Shown: positions 16,370 through 25,714 of the stretch, one piece after another
How positions within the stretch are numbered: position 1 is the stretch's first letter
How the letters are laid out: each line of letters begins with the position of its first letter
From: Sinomonas albida
GTDB taxonomy: Bacteria > Actinomycetota > Actinomycetes > Actinomycetales > Micrococcaceae
Length of the DNA stretch: 64,000 nt
NCBI RefSeq assembly: GCF_004919045.1
Contig: NZ_SWDW01000003.1
Location: forward strand, 62,001-126,000
Direction of reading: 5' to 3'
Program-made: the position numbers and the translations under genes
Notes under the pieces: model-generated
What the model was told of the DNA's origin: nothing
Database searches by the model: none
The model's input: the letters and a program-made list of their open reading frames with translations, nothing else

Positions 16370-17355
16370 GCCCAGCCGCGGAGGGCGCCGGTAAACCCAG
16401 CCTCGCGGCCAGTCCTGAGACCGCCGTCCGGACGGAGGGACTCACGAAGCGCTTCGGCCGGCACCACGCCGTCGACGGCCTCGACCTCACGGTCCCGCGC
16501 GGCGCGGTCTTCGGCTTCCTCGGCCCGAACGGTTCCGGCAAGACGACGACGATCCGCATGCTCCTGGGCCTCGTCTCCCCGACCGCTGGGCGCGTCGAGG
16601 TCCTCGGCGAGGAGATGCCGGCACGGCTCATGGGGGTCCTCCCCCGCGTCGGCGCCCTCGTGGAGGGCCCCGCGTTCTATCCGTTCCTGAGCGGCGAGGC
16701 GAACCTCCACCGCCTCGACACAGCGGATCTCAGGGCACCGGTTCGGACCCGCGGGGAACGGGTCAAGTCAGCCCTGGAGCGCGTGGGGCTCGAGCACGCC
16801 GCCCACAAGCGGGTCCACGCCTACTCGCTCGGCATGAAGCAGCGGCTGGGACTCGCGGCCGCGCTCCTCGCACCCCGCGAGCTGCTCGTGCTCGACGAGC
16901 CGACGAACGGCCTCGACCCCCAGGGCACGCGCGAGGTCAGGAGCCTGATCCGCTCGCTCGCCCAAGACGGCACCACCGTGTTCGTCTCGAGCCACCTCCT
17001 CGCCGAGGTCGAGCAGATCTGCACCCACGCGGCGATGCTCCGCACCGGGAAGCTCGTGGCACAGGGCACGCTCGACGAGCTCCGCGGGGCCGCGCTCCCG
17101 CGCGTCGAGGTGCGCACTCCAGACGAGTCCCAGGCCGCCGAGGTGCTGCGCGGACTGGGGCTGTCTCCCGAGCGCTCGGCACCTGGCACGGTGGTCGCCT
17201 CGAGCGCAGCGAACGACGGCGCGCCCGCGCCCGAGGAGGTCGTCGCGGCGCTCGTCGGGGCCGGGGTCCGCGTCCGCGGGTTCGCTGCCGCTGCCGCGAG
17301 CCTCGAGGAACGCTTCGTCGAGCTCACGGGAGAGGGGTTCGATGTTGCTCAGTAG
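16366..17355 (+). CDS. ABC transporter ATP-binding protein (BcrA/CcmA type)
   Basis: 329-aa ATPase of an ABC-2 type exporter. Walker A GPNGSGKT at residues 53-60, signature SLGMKQR near 154-160, Walker B LLVLDEPT at 173-180, H-loop His at 210; a C-terminal extension of about 100 residues resembles the BcrA-like dimer domain. GTG start overlapping the previous stop (GTGA). With the next gene it makes an exporter; the upstream LolA-like protein suggests a lipid or lipoprotein-related cargo, which is inference. Confidence 0.92.
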   Translation: MSPAAEGAGKPSLAASPETAVRTEGLTKRFGRHHAVDGLDLTVPRGAVFGFLGPNGSGKTTTIRMLLGLVSPTAGRVEVLGEEMPARLMGVLPRVGALVEGPAFYPFLSGEANLHRLDTADLRAPVRTRGERVKSALERVGLEHAAHKRVHAYSLGMKQRLGLAAALLAPRELLVLDEPTNGLDPQGTREVRSLIRSLAQDGTTVFVSSHLLAEVEQICTHAAMLRTGKLVAQGTLDELRGAALPRVEVRTPDESQAAEVLRGLGLSPERSAPGTVVASSAANDGAPAPEEVVAALVGAGVRVRGFAAAAASLEERFVELTGEGFDVAQ

Positions 17356-18178
17356 CGCGCCAGCCAGCGCCCGGCTCTTCGTGTCGGAGCTGTCCGTCCT
17401 GTTCCGCCGCTGGCGCACGTGGACCATGCTTGCGGCGCTCGCCGCTGTTCCGGTCCTCATCGGGCTCGCGGTGCGCTTCTCGCCCAAGGGACCCCCCAGC
17501 GGCCGGGGCCCGGCATTCCTCGACCAGATCACGCACAACGGCCTGTTCGCCGGCGTCGTGGGGCTCGTGGTCTGCACGCCGCTGTTCCTGCCGCTCACGG
17601 TCGGAGTCGTCGCGGGAGACACGATCGCGGGCGAGGCGAACCTCGGCACCCTGCGGTATCTCCTCGCGGCCCCGGCCGGACGGGTGCGGCTCCTCGTCGT
17701 GAAGTACCTCGCGTCCGCGGTGTTCTGCGTCGCGGCGGCGCTCGCCGTCGTCGTCGGCGGGACGCTCACGGGGGCCGTGCTGTTCCCCCTCGGGCAGGCG
17801 ACGCTCCTCTCGGGGGACACGATCAGCCCGGGCGAGGCGTTCGGGAGGCTCCTGCTCATGGCGGGGTACGTCACCGTCTCGCTGCTTGGGCTCTCGGCGA
17901 TCGGCCTCTTCGCGTCGACGATGACGAACGTCCCCGTCGGCGCGATGGCCGCGACGATCGTCCTGGCCGTCGTCTCGCAGGTGCTCGACGCGCTCGACCA
18001 GCTCGACTGGCTGCACCCCTGGCTCTTCAGCGACCATTGGCTCTCCGTCGCCGACCTGCTGCGCGAGCCGATCGCGTGGGGCTCGTTCGGCGAGAACACG
18101 CTCCTGCAGCTCGGCTACATCGCGCTCTTCGGCGCGCTCGCCTACGGGCGGTTCACGACGAAGGACGTTCTCGCGTAG
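17342..18178 (+). CDS. ABC-2 type transporter permease
   Basis: 278 aa with six predicted membrane helices and a large extracytoplasmic or cytoplasmic loop after helix 1. The segment GDTIAGEANLGTLRYLLAAPAGR (about residues 92-114) is the typical ABC-2 permease motif. ATG at 17342 overlaps the ATPase gene by 14 nt. Its stop codon TAG is immediately adjacent to the stop of the convergent M16 peptidase gene, with no bases between. Confidence 0.9.
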   Translation: MLLSSAPASARLFVSELSVLFRRWRTWTMLAALAAVPVLIGLAVRFSPKGPPSGRGPAFLDQITHNGLFAGVVGLVVCTPLFLPLTVGVVAGDTIAGEANLGTLRYLLAAPAGRVRLLVVKYLASAVFCVAAALAVVVGGTLTGAVLFPLGQATLLSGDTISPGEAFGRLLLMAGYVTVSLLGLSAIGLFASTMTNVPVGAMAATIVLAVVSQVLDALDQLDWLHPWLFSDHWLSVADLLREPIAWGSFGENTLLQLGYIALFGALAYGRFTTKDVLA

Positions 18179-19543
18179 CTACAGGGCCAGCCCGAACGTC
18201 TCGGTCTCCTCGAACGGGCCCACGACCGTGATGGTGCGCGGTGCGGCCGCAAGCTGGGCCGCGAGCTCGCGCACCTGCTCGGCCGTGACGGCGCGGATCT
18301 GCGCGAGCGTCTCGTCGACGTCCTGGAACTCTCCCGAGACGAGCTCGGCGCGGCCCAGCCGGGACATGCGCGAGCCCGTGTCCTCGAGAGCGAGGACGAT
18401 GCCGCCTGAGAGCTGGCCCACGGCCTTGCGCAGTTCCTCGTCCGTGACGCCCTGCGCCGCGAGCTTTGCGAGTTCCGCGTCCATGAGCGCGAGCACCTGG
18501 GGAACCTTGGCGGGCGCGCAGCCCCCGTACATGCCGAAGTAGCCCGCGTCGGCGTAGGCGGACGCGAACGAATACGTCGAGTACACGAGGCCGCGCTTCT
18601 CACGGATCTCCTGGAAGAGCCGCGACGACATGCCACCGCCGAGCACGGCGTTGAGCACGCTCATGACGTAGCGGCGATCGTCGGTCGCCGTGATCGACGG
18701 GCACCCCACGATCACGTTGGCCTGCTCGACCTGCCGCTTCACCACGTTCAGCCCGGGACGCCCGCTGATCTCGGCCGCCGCCGTCGAACGCCGCGGCGTC
18801 GGAGCGGCGCCGTCGTCGAGCTTCCAACCCGCGGACTGCAGCGCCTCGAGCACGAGGCGGCACACCGTGCCGTGGTCGAGACCGCCGGCCGCCGTCACCA
18901 CGAGCTCGGACGGGCGGTAGTAGCGGCAGTAGTGCTCCCACACGGAGTCGCGGGCGACGGCGCGGATCGCCTCGGGCGTTCCCCCGATGGGGCGCCCGAG
19001 CGGATGCCCGCCGAGCACCGAGGCGACGAAGTTCTCGTGGGCGACGTCCGTGGGGTCGTCGCCGTCCATCGCGATCTCCTCGAGGATCACGCCGCGCTCC
19101 TGCTCGAGCTCGTCGCGGTCGAGCACGGCGGACGTGACCATGTCCGCGATGACGTCGATCGCCATGGGCAGGTCCGTGTCGAGCACGCGCGCGTAGTAGC
19201 ACGTGCTCTCCTTGGCCGTCGCGGCGTTGGACTCGCCGCCCACCTCGTCGAAGGCGGAGGCGATCTCCAGGGCGGTGCGGCGGTGGGTCCCCTTGAAGAG
19301 CAGGTGCTCGAGGAAGTGGGTTGAACCGTGCTGGCCCGCGGCTTCGTCACGGGACCCGACGCCGACCCAGAAGCCGATCGACGCCGACCGCTGGCCGGGC
19401 ATCGCTTCCGTGAGGACGCGGACGCCCCCGGGCAGGATGGAGCGGCGCACGACGGCGCCCCCATCCTGCCCGAAGATCGTAGTCGACGACGGCGCGCCGT
19501 CCACGAGCTGGCCGGAGGTCAGCGGCAAGGCGACACTGGCCAT
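18179..19543 (-). CDS. M16-family zinc metallopeptidase
   Basis: 454 aa. The inverted zinc motif HxxEH is H76-F-L-E79-H80 (STHFLEHLLF), with the third ligand in the ERGVILEEI segment near residue 156, followed by the inactive-like second M16 domain with the R/Y pair region RGLVYSTYSF. Such pitrilysin-family proteins (Bacillus YmxG/MlpA-like) are commonly encoded next to pnp. It starts 3 nt after the pnp stop and is co-transcribed with it. Confidence 0.94.
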   Translation of the reverse strand: MASVALPLTSGQLVDGAPSSTTIFGQDGGAVVRRSILPGGVRVLTEAMPGQRSASIGFWVGVGSRDEAAGQHGSTHFLEHLLFKGTHRRTALEIASAFDEVGGESNAATAKESTCYYARVLDTDLPMAIDVIADMVTSAVLDRDELEQERGVILEEIAMDGDDPTDVAHENFVASVLGGHPLGRPIGGTPEAIRAVARDSVWEHYCRYYRPSELVVTAAGGLDHGTVCRLVLEALQSAGWKLDDGAAPTPRRSTAAAEISGRPGLNVVKRQVEQANVIVGCPSITATDDRRYVMSVLNAVLGGGMSSRLFQEIREKRGLVYSTYSFASAYADAGYFGMYGGCAPAKVPQVLALMDAELAKLAAQGVTDEELRKAVGQLSGGIVLALEDTGSRMSRLGRAELVSGEFQDVDETLAQIRAVTAEQVRELAAQLAAAPRTITVVGPFEETETFGLAL

Positions 19544-19546
19544 CGG

Positions 19547-21799
19547 CTACGCGTCGGCAGCCTCGACGGCCGCGTCGGCCTGAGCGGCCTCGGCGGGAGC
19601 TTCGCCCTCTTCGACCACAGGAGCGAGCGAGAGCTTGCCGCGGTCGTCGATCTTCGTGATCTCGACCTGGACCTTCTGGCCCACCGAGACGACGTCCTCG
19701 ACGTTGTCCACGCGCTTGCCGCCGGCGAGCTTGCGGAGCTCCGAGATGTGCAGGAGGCCGTCCTTGCCCGGCGTGAGCGAGACGAAGGCGCCGAACGTCG
19801 TCGTCTTCACCACGGTGCCGAGGTAGCGCTCGCCGACCTCGGGCAGCTGCGGGTTCGCGATCGCGTTGATCGCGGCCCGGGCGGCCTCGGCCGAGGAGCC
19901 GTCGGTCGCGCCGATGAGCACGGTGCCGTCGTCCTCGATGGAGATGTCGGCGCCCGTGTCCTCCTGGATCTGGTTGATCATCTTGCCCTTGGGCCCGATG
20001 ACCTCGCCGATCTTGTCCACGGGGATCTTGATCGCGATGATGCGCGGCGCGAACTCGGACAGCTCGTCCGGGCCCTCGATCGCGGCGTTGATCACGGAGA
20101 GGATGTGAAGCCGGGCCTCGCGGGCCTGCTTGAGCGCGGCCGCGAGGACGGAGGCCGGGATGCCGTCGAGCTTCGTGTCCAGCTGGATCGCTGTCACGAA
20201 CTCGCTCGTGCCCGCGACCTTGAAGTCCATGTCGCCGAACGCGTCCTCCGCACCGAGGATGTCGGTGAGGGCCGCGTAGCGGGTCTGGCCGTCGACCTCG
20301 TCGGAAACGAGGCCCATCGCGATACCGGCCACGGGGGCCTTGAGCGGCACACCCGCGTTGAGGAGCGAGAGCGTCGAGGCACACACGGAGCCCATGGACG
20401 TCGAACCGTTGGAGCCGAGGGCCTCGGACACCTGGCGGATCGCGTACGGGAACTCCTCGCGGGACGGCAGCACGGGCACGAGCGCGCGCTCGGCGAGGGC
20501 ACCGTGGCCGATCTCGCGACGCTTCGGCGAACCGACACGGCCCGTCTCACCCGTCGAGTACGGCGGGAAGTTGTAGTTGTGCATGTACCGCTTGCGCGTC
20601 TCGGGCGAAAGCGAGTCGATCTGCTGCTCCATCTTGAGCATGTTGAGCGTCGTGACGCCGAGGATCTGCGTCTCGCCGCGCTCGAAGATCGCCGAACCGT
20701 GGACGCGCGGGAGCACCTCGACCTCGGCCGTGAGCTGGCGGATGTCCGTGAGGCCGCGGCCGTCGATGCGGATCTGGTCTCGGAGGATGCGCTGGCGCAC
20801 GACCTTCTTCGTGACCGAGCGGAACGCGGCGGAGAGCTCCTTCTCGCGGCCTTCGAACTGGCCGGCGAGCTGGGCGATCACCTCGTCCTTGAGCTCGTCG
20901 GACGCCGCGTCGCGCTCCTGCTTGTCCGCGATGCTGAAGACCTGCGCGAGGCGCTCGGCCGCGGCAGCGTCAACCGCGTCGTACGCGTCCTGCTCGTAGT
21001 CGAGGAAGACCGGGAACTCGCTCGTCGGCTTCGCGGCGCGCTCGGCGAGGTCCTGCTGGGCCTCGCACAGGGCGCGGATGAACGGCTTCGCGGCCTCGAG
21101 GCCCTCGGCGACGACCTCTTCGGTCGGGGCGGTGGCACCCTCGCCCTTGATGAGGTTCCAGGACTGCTCCGTGGCCTCGGCCTCGACCATCATGATGGCG
21201 ATGTCGTCGCCCGCGAGGCGGCCGGCCACGACCATGTCGAACGTCGCGTTCTCGAGCTGCGAGTGCTTCGGGAAGGCCACCCACTGCGAGCCCTGCGCAT
21301 CGTGCACGAGGGCGACGCGCACGCCACCGATCGGGCCCGAGAAGGGCAGGCCCGCGAGCTGCGTGGACATCGACGCCGCGTTGATCGCGACGACGTCGTA
21401 GAGCTCGTCCGGGTTGATCGAGAGGACGGTCACGACGACCTGGACCTCGTTGCGCAGGCCCTTGACGAACGCGGGGCGCAGCGGGCGGTCCATGAGGCGG
21501 CACGCGAGGATCGCGTCCGTGGACGGGCGGCCCTCGCGGCGGAAGAACGAGCCGGGGATGCGGCCCGCGGCGTACATGCGCTCCTCGACGTCGACCGTGA
21601 GCGGGAAGAAGTCGAAGCCCTCGCGCGGGGCCTTGCCGGCCGTCGTCGCGGAGAGCAGCGCGGTCTCATCGTCGATGTACGCCATCGCGGAGCCGGCGGC
21701 CTGCTTGGCCAGACGGCCCGTCTCGAAGCGCAGGACGCGCTGGCCGAAGCGGCCGTTGTCGATGACGGCCTCGGCGAACTGGATCTCGGGACCCTCCAT
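19547..21799 (-). CDS. pnp: Polyribonucleotide nucleotidyltransferase (PNPase)
   Basis: Phosphorolytic 3'-5' exoribonuclease of mRNA turnover. 750 aa: two RNase PH domains joined by a helical linker, then a KH domain ([24 protein letters not shown]) and an S1 domain ([31 protein letters not shown]), then an acidic tail. I chose the ATG at 21799: GGAGGTGG lies 8 nt upstream and the protein then begins [11 protein letters not shown] as in homologues; the frame is open 29 codons further up. Upstream is a 208-bp gap containing the rpsO terminator and a leader with a possible hairpin (CCCGGTC at 21841-21847 with GACCGGG at 21869-21875). Confidence 0.97.
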   Translation of the reverse strand: MEGPEIQFAEAVIDNGRFGQRVLRFETGRLAKQAAGSAMAYIDDETALLSATTAGKAPREGFDFFPLTVDVEERMYAAGRIPGSFFRREGRPSTDAILACRLMDRPLRPAFVKGLRNEVQVVVTVLSINPDELYDVVAINAASMSTQLAGLPFSGPIGGVRVALVHDAQGSQWVAFPKHSQLENATFDMVVAGRLAGDDIAIMMVEAEATEQSWNLIKGEGATAPTEEVVAEGLEAAKPFIRALCEAQQDLAERAAKPTSEFPVFLDYEQDAYDAVDAAAAERLAQVFSIADKQERDAASDELKDEVIAQLAGQFEGREKELSAAFRSVTKKVVRQRILRDQIRIDGRGLTDIRQLTAEVEVLPRVHGSAIFERGETQILGVTTLNMLKMEQQIDSLSPETRKRYMHNYNFPPYSTGETGRVGSPKRREIGHGALAERALVPVLPSREEFPYAIRQVSEALGSNGSTSMGSVCASTLSLLNAGVPLKAPVAGIAMGLVSDEVDGQTRYAALTDILGAEDAFGDMDFKVAGTSEFVTAIQLDTKLDGIPASVLAAALKQAREARLHILSVINAAIEGPDELSEFAPRIIAIKIPVDKIGEVIGPKGKMINQIQEDTGADISIEDDGTVLIGATDGSSAEAARAAINAIANPQLPEVGERYLGTVVKTTTFGAFVSLTPGKDGLLHISELRKLAGGKRVDNVEDVVSVGQKVQVEITKIDDRGKLSLAPVVEEGEAPAEAAQADAAVEAADA

Positions 21800-21965
21800 G
21801 GGAGAGCCACCTCCATTCATATCGGAGGAGGCGGCGGGAACCCGGTCTTCGATCGAGGCCCTTGGCGCGACCGGGGTCGAGCTCAAGAGCCACTACCGAG
21901 GACCGCAGATTGCCGGAGCCTCCAGTGGTTTTCGTAGTCGGAGTGTAAACGCTTGCGTACTGAAA

Positions 21966-21999
21966 CGGCCCGCCGCACCCCAGAGGGATAGGCGGGCCG
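21966..21999 (-). terminator. Hairpin terminator after rpsO
   Basis: CGGCCCGCC (21966-21974) pairs with GGCGGGCCG (21991-21999); on the minus strand a TTTC run follows. Lies 9 bp after the rpsO stop and separates rpsO from pnp. Confidence 0.75.
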
Positions 22000-22007
22000 C
22001 TCCAAGA

Positions 22008-22277
22008 CTACCGGCGCAGGCCGAGACGCTCGATGAGCGAGCGGTAGCGGTCGATGTCGGTGTCGTGCAGGTAGGCGAGCATGCGCTTGCGACGGCCCAC
22101 GAGCGCGAGGAGCCCGCGCTGCGTGTGGAAGTCGTGCTTGTGCTGCTTCATGTGCTCAGTCAAGTCCTTGATGCGCTTCGTCAGAACGGCGATCTGGACC
22201 TCGGGGGACCCGGTGTCGCCTTCCTTCGTGGCATATTCCTTGATGATTTCCTGCTTGACGGCGGGATCCAAAGCCAT
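22008..22277 (-). CDS. rpsO: 30S ribosomal protein S15
   Basis: 89 aa, full family length, with the S15 blocks [30 protein letters not shown] and [10 protein letters not shown]15 binds the 16S rRNA central domain early in 30S assembly and often represses its own mRNA. ATG at 22277 is preceded by AGAGG. Upstream there is a leader of about 135 nt with a stem-loop and a TAGAAT -10 box; downstream is a terminator and then pnp, the widely conserved rpsO-pnp order. Confidence 0.97.
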   Translation of the reverse strand: MALDPAVKQEIIKEYATKEGDTGSPEVQIAVLTKRIKDLTEHMKQHKHDFHTQRGLLALVGRRKRMLAYLHDTDIDRYRSLIERLGLRR

Positions 22278-22339
22278 TGAGCTCAGTACCTCTCGTTTCG
22301 TGCCGTGCGGCCCGCCGGACGCTTCGTCCCCGGGGAACC

Positions 22340-22378
22340 CCGGTTCCGCGGGCCTCCCGAGCGGGAAGCCGGAACCGG
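22340..22378 (-). promoter_or_regulatory. Stem-loop in the rpsO leader
   Basis: CCGGTTCC (22340-22347) pairs perfectly with GGAACCGG (22371-22378); inner bases can also pair (TTCCGC with GCGGGAA). Position in the rpsO 5' leader makes it a candidate S15 autoregulatory structure, but it has not been matched to a known S15 leader class. Confidence 0.4.
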
Positions 22379-22420
22379 CGCGGCCCAGGCCGCCACGGAC
22401 TGCAGCGAGGGCCACCGAAG

Positions 22421-22426
22421 ATTCTA
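22421..22426 (-). promoter_or_regulatory. -10 box of rpsO
   Basis: TAGAAT on the minus strand, directly after the kynU stop codon. It would give a leader of about 135 nt. The -35 region lies within the end of kynU and is weak. Confidence 0.5.
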
Positions 22427-23698
22427 TCAAACTGGGAGGCCTGCGTCCGAGCGAGCCAGTTCGTCCCGGATCGCCTCGATTCCTCGGAGCGTCTCGCCGT
22501 AGCCCGTGCTGAGCGGCGAGAGCCCGAGACGGAGCCCCTGTGGTGCTCGGAAGTCGGGGATCACTCCCCTGGCCCAGAGCCGCTGCGTGAGTTCGCGGAA
22601 GCCTGGGTGCTCAAGGGTCACGTGTCCGCCGCGCACGGCAGCCTGCTCGGGCGAAGCGAGCGTCACGCCGAGCGGCGCGAGCAGTTCGCGATGCGCTGCG
22701 ATGGCGAACTCGGTGAGCGCAACCGACTTCTCCCGGATCGCGGCGATGCCGGCCTCCTCGACGAGGGAGAGCATGCCCGTGAGCGGAAGCATCGCGAAGA
22801 TCGGCGGCGTCCCGCTGATGAATCTGCGGATCCCGTCCGCGGGCTCGTACCCCGGGCCCATCTCGAACGCGTCCCGCCGGCCGAGCCAGCCCTGGATCGG
22901 CTGCCGCAGCGCGGGCAGATGGCGGGCGGCGATGTAGGCGAACGCCGGCGAGCCGGGTCCGCCATTGAGGTACTTGTACGTGCAGCCCGCCGCAAAGTCG
23001 GCGCCCCACGCGTCGAGCTCCACGGGGACGGCCCCCGCCGAGTGGCACAGGTCCCACACCACGAGCGCCCCCGCCGCGTGGGCGAGCGCGGTGATGGCCC
23101 GCGCGTCGGCAATGTACCCGGAGCGGTAGGCGACGTGGGAAAGGACGACGACGGCGGTGCGCTCCGAAATCGCCTCGGCGGCCTGCGCCCCGGTCACCCC
23201 GGTCAACGGGTCGGCGTCGATCCAGCGCACGGACATGCCCCGCTCGGCCGCGATCCCGTCCACGAGGTACCGGTCGGTCGGGAAGTTGTCCGTGTCCGCG
23301 ACGATCTCAGTCCGGGCCGGTCCCGCCGGATCGGCGTTGGCCAGCTCGATTGCGGCACGGATGAGCTTGTACAGGTTGACGGTGGTCGAATCGGCCACGA
23401 CCGTCTGGCCCGCGGCAGCGCCGAGGCATGCGGCCCCGAGGCGATCCCCGAGCTCGAGCGGCAGGTCGAGCCACCGCTCGTCCCAGCCGCGAATGAGCCG
23501 GCCTCCCCATTCGTCCTCCGCGAACCGGCGCACATCGTCCGCCGTGCGGCGCAGGGGCCGCCCCAGGGAGTTCCCGTCGAGATAGGAGGTGACCTCCGGC
23601 GAGTCGACGAAGAGCCCGCGGAACCGCGCGAGGGGATCGCCGGCGTCGAGCGCTTCCGCCCGCGCGGCGAGCCCGCTCACCGTGGCTGGCCCGCTCAC
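22427..23698 (-). CDS. kynU: Kynureninase
   Basis: PLP enzyme cleaving kynurenine to anthranilate and alanine. 423 aa; the PLP lysine is K242 in [11 protein letters not shown], with the upstream WDLCHSAG block near residues 215-222 and SHVAYRSG near 187-194. The GTG start overlaps the kynA stop (GTGA), so the two genes are translationally coupled. The intermediate enzyme kynurenine formamidase (KynB) is not in the window. Confidence 0.95.
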   Translation of the reverse strand: MSGPATVSGLAARAEALDAGDPLARFRGLFVDSPEVTSYLDGNSLGRPLRRTADDVRRFAEDEWGGRLIRGWDERWLDLPLELGDRLGAACLGAAAGQTVVADSTTVNLYKLIRAAIELANADPAGPARTEIVADTDNFPTDRYLVDGIAAERGMSVRWIDADPLTGVTGAQAAEAISERTAVVVLSHVAYRSGYIADARAITALAHAAGALVVWDLCHSAGAVPVELDAWGADFAAGCTYKYLNGGPGSPAFAYIAARHLPALRQPIQGWLGRRDAFEMGPGYEPADGIRRFISGTPPIFAMLPLTGMLSLVEEAGIAAIREKSVALTEFAIAAHRELLAPLGVTLASPEQAAVRGGHVTLEHPGFRELTQRLWARGVIPDFRAPQGLRLGLSPLSTGYGETLRGIEAIRDELARSDAGLPV

Positions 23699-24561
23699 CG
23701 GCCGACCTCCGTCCGCACCGCGAAGAGCTCGGGGAAGAACGTGAGATCGAGGGCCTTCCGCAGGAAGCCCACGCCGCTCGAGCCGCCCGTCCCGCTCTTC
23801 AGGCCGATGGTGCGCTGGACCGTGCGCAGGTGACGGAACCTCCACAGCTGGAAGTTGTCCTCGAGGTCCACGAGCTCCTCGCACGTCTCGTACGCCGCCC
23901 AATGCTGCTCGGCGTTCTCGTAGATGTCCTTGAACAAGGGAACGAGGGCCGCGCTGAAGGCATGGGCCGTCCGCACGTCCCGTTCGAGCACCTCGGGCGG
24001 GACGGCGTAGCCGTGGCGCGAGAGGTAGCGCAGGAACTCGTCGTAGAGGCTCGGCGCGTCGAGGAGCTCCTCGAGCTGGGCGCGCATCTCGGGCTCGGAG
24101 TCGAACACGGGGAGCATGCCGGAGTTCTTGTTGCCGAGGATGAACTCGACCGAGCGGTACTGGCCCGACTGGAACCCCGAGGCGTGGCCCAGGAAGCCTC
24201 GGAACTGCGCGTACTCGTGTGGCGTGAGGGTCGCGAGCACGCTCCACTGCTCCGTGAGCGTCTTCTGGATGTGCTTGACGCGGGCGATCGCCTTGAGCGC
24301 CGCGCCGAGGTTGTCCTCGCGGAGCCAGCCGCACGCGCTGCGGAGCTCGTGGAGCACGAGCTTGAGCCACAGCTCGGTGGTCTGGTGCTGGATGATGAAC
24401 AGCAGCTCGTCGTGATGCTCGGGTACGCTCACGGGGTGCTGGGCGCTCAGGAGGCGGTCGAGCTCTAGATAGCCGCTGTAGGTCATGCGGCCCGCGAGGT
24501 CGCGCACGATCCCGTCTTCGAGCGCGCGCGTGTTCTCGGGGGGTGAGGTGAGATCTGTCAC
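23695..24561 (-). CDS. kynA: Tryptophan 2,3-dioxygenase
   Basis: Haem dioxygenase opening the indole ring of tryptophan to N-formylkynurenine. 288 aa, all helical. The conserved N-terminal block [21 protein letters not shown] (about residues 47-67) includes the substrate-site His; [18 protein letters not shown] is also diagnostic. GTG start at 24561, 7 nt after a TACCCT box with no Shine-Dalgarno. Forms an operon with kynU. Confidence 0.96.
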   Translation of the reverse strand: MTDLTSPPENTRALEDGIVRDLAGRMTYSGYLELDRLLSAQHPVSVPEHHDELLFIIQHQTTELWLKLVLHELRSACGWLREDNLGAALKAIARVKHIQKTLTEQWSVLATLTPHEYAQFRGFLGHASGFQSGQYRSVEFILGNKNSGMLPVFDSEPEMRAQLEELLDAPSLYDEFLRYLSRHGYAVPPEVLERDVRTAHAFSAALVPLFKDIYENAEQHWAAYETCEELVDLEDNFQLWRFRHLRTVQRTIGLKSGTGGSSGVGFLRKALDLTFFPELFAVRTEVGR

Positions 24562-24568
24562 CTAAGCA

Positions 24569-24574
24569 AGGGTA
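24569..24574 (-). promoter_or_regulatory. -10 box of kynAU
   Basis: TACCCT on the minus strand, 7 nt before the kynA GTG. Confidence 0.45.
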
Positions 24575-24591
24575 ATGACTTCAGGACTGTC

Positions 24592-24608
24592 CGGCGGACG
24601 CTCCGCCG
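24592..24608 (-). terminator. Hairpin between ribF and kynA
   Basis: CGGCGGA (24592-24598), loop CGC, TCCGCCG (24602-24608). A 7-bp perfect stem upstream of the kynA promoter. May terminate ribF transcription or regulate kynA. Confidence 0.4.
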
Positions 24609-24655
24609 CGAAAGCCGTCCGGCGCAGCAGACGCCAGGCGCGAGCTGACTCGTGC

Positions 24656-24675
24656 CCGGGGGTTCAAGCCCCCGG
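24656..24675 (-). terminator. Hairpin enclosing the ribF stop codon
   Basis: CCGGGGG (24656-24662) pairs with CCCCCGG (24669-24675) around a 6-nt loop that contains the ribF TGA. Probable terminator for the ribF unit. It resembles a tRNA T-arm by chance. Confidence 0.45.
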
Positions 24676-25659
24676 CATCGCCCCCGCCAGAATCCGGTGA
24701 GCCTGGTCGACGTCGACCTTCATCTGCTCGATGAGCGCCTCTGGGCCGCGGTAGGCGACCATGCCCCGGAGCCGCTCGACGAACTCGATGACGACGTTCT
24801 GGCCATACAGGTCGAAGTCCTCCGGCGCCTCGTCCGGGCGGCCGATCACGTGCGCCTCGACCTGACGGGACACGCCCACGAACGTGGGGTTCGAGCCCAC
24901 GGAGATTGCGGCCGGCCAGCGCACGCCGCGCTCGTCGACGAGCCAGCCCGCGTAGATGCCGTCCGCTGGGACGTGACCGATCGAATCGTGCGCGAGATTC
25001 GCCGTCGGGAATCCGAGGGCACGCCCGCGGGCGGCGCCGTGCACCACCTCGCCGTGCATCGCGTGCGGTCTGCCGAGCACCTCCGCCGCCGTCCGCACGT
25101 CGCCGCGATCGAGCGCCTCGCGCACCCAGGTCGACGAGCAGCGCCGCTGCGCGGCGTCGTCCTCCGTGAGCGGGCTCTGGTCCCGCTCGCGGAACTCCTC
25201 GACCACCACGACCTCGAAGCCGTAGCGCGCGCCGAGCTCCTGCATGGTCGTGAGGTCGCCCGCGTTGCCGCGGCCGAAGCGGACGTCGTGGCCGACGACG
25301 ACGGCGCTCGCCCGGAGCCCGTCGACGAAGACGCCCCGGACGAATTCCTCCGCCGACTGCTGCGCGAACTCGAGCGTGTAGTGGAGCACGAGGACGGCGT
25401 CGAGCCCGTAGCCGGCCAGCGCCGCGATGCGGTCGTCGATGCCCATGATGAGGTCAGGCGCGGTGTCCGGGCGATGGACCTTGGCGGGGTGCGGGTCGAA
25501 CGTGACGGCGACCGTCTTCGCACCGGCTTGGCTCGCCCAGCCAGAGAGACGCGCGAGCACCTGCTGGTGCCCGCGATGCACCCCGTCGAAGTTGCCGACG
25601 GTGACCGCGGTGGGCCCGAAGTCCTCGGGAACCTCGTCAAGCCCGCGCCAGATCTGCAC
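24664..25659 (-). CDS. ribF: Bifunctional riboflavin kinase / FAD synthetase
   Basis: Makes FMN and FAD from riboflavin. 331 aa from a GTG at 25659. N-terminal FAD synthetase nucleotidyl-transferase motif VGNFDGVHRGHQ near residues 20-31; C-terminal riboflavin-kinase motif GRALGFPTANL. I prefer the GTG (protein begins MQIWRGLDEVP as in relatives, with AAGAGG 6 nt upstream) to the ATG nine codons earlier, which has no Shine-Dalgarno. It follows the truB cluster and keeps the common truB-ribF neighbourhood, with two small membrane proteins between. Confidence 0.95.
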   Translation of the reverse strand: MQIWRGLDEVPEDFGPTAVTVGNFDGVHRGHQQVLARLSGWASQAGAKTVAVTFDPHPAKVHRPDTAPDLIMGIDDRIAALAGYGLDAVLVLHYTLEFAQQSAEEFVRGVFVDGLRASAVVVGHDVRFGRGNAGDLTTMQELGARYGFEVVVVEEFRERDQSPLTEDDAAQRRCSSTWVREALDRGDVRTAAEVLGRPHAMHGEVVHGAARGRALGFPTANLAHDSIGHVPADGIYAGWLVDERGVRWPAAISVGSNPTFVGVSRQVEAHVIGRPDEAPEDFDLYGQNVVIEFVERLRGMVAYRGPEALIEQMKVDVDQAHRILAGAMPGA

Positions 25660-25708
25660 AGTCGTCCTCTTCTCGTCGCCGATCATCGGCCCAATTCTCG
25701 CGCCCTAA

Positions 25709-25714
25709 AGACTA
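25709..25714 (-). promoter_or_regulatory. Possible -10 box of ribF
   Basis: TAGTCT on the minus strand, overlapping the TAG stop of the upstream membrane-protein gene. The same hexamer stands before rimP. Confidence 0.35.

Noticed and set aside
24648-24680. Sequence GGGGGTTCAAGCCCCC resembling a tRNA T-arm
   Set aside because: The stem pairs best around a 6-nt loop, no D-arm, anticodon arm or acceptor stem fits upstream, and it coincides with the ribF stop codon. It is better read as a terminator hairpin.
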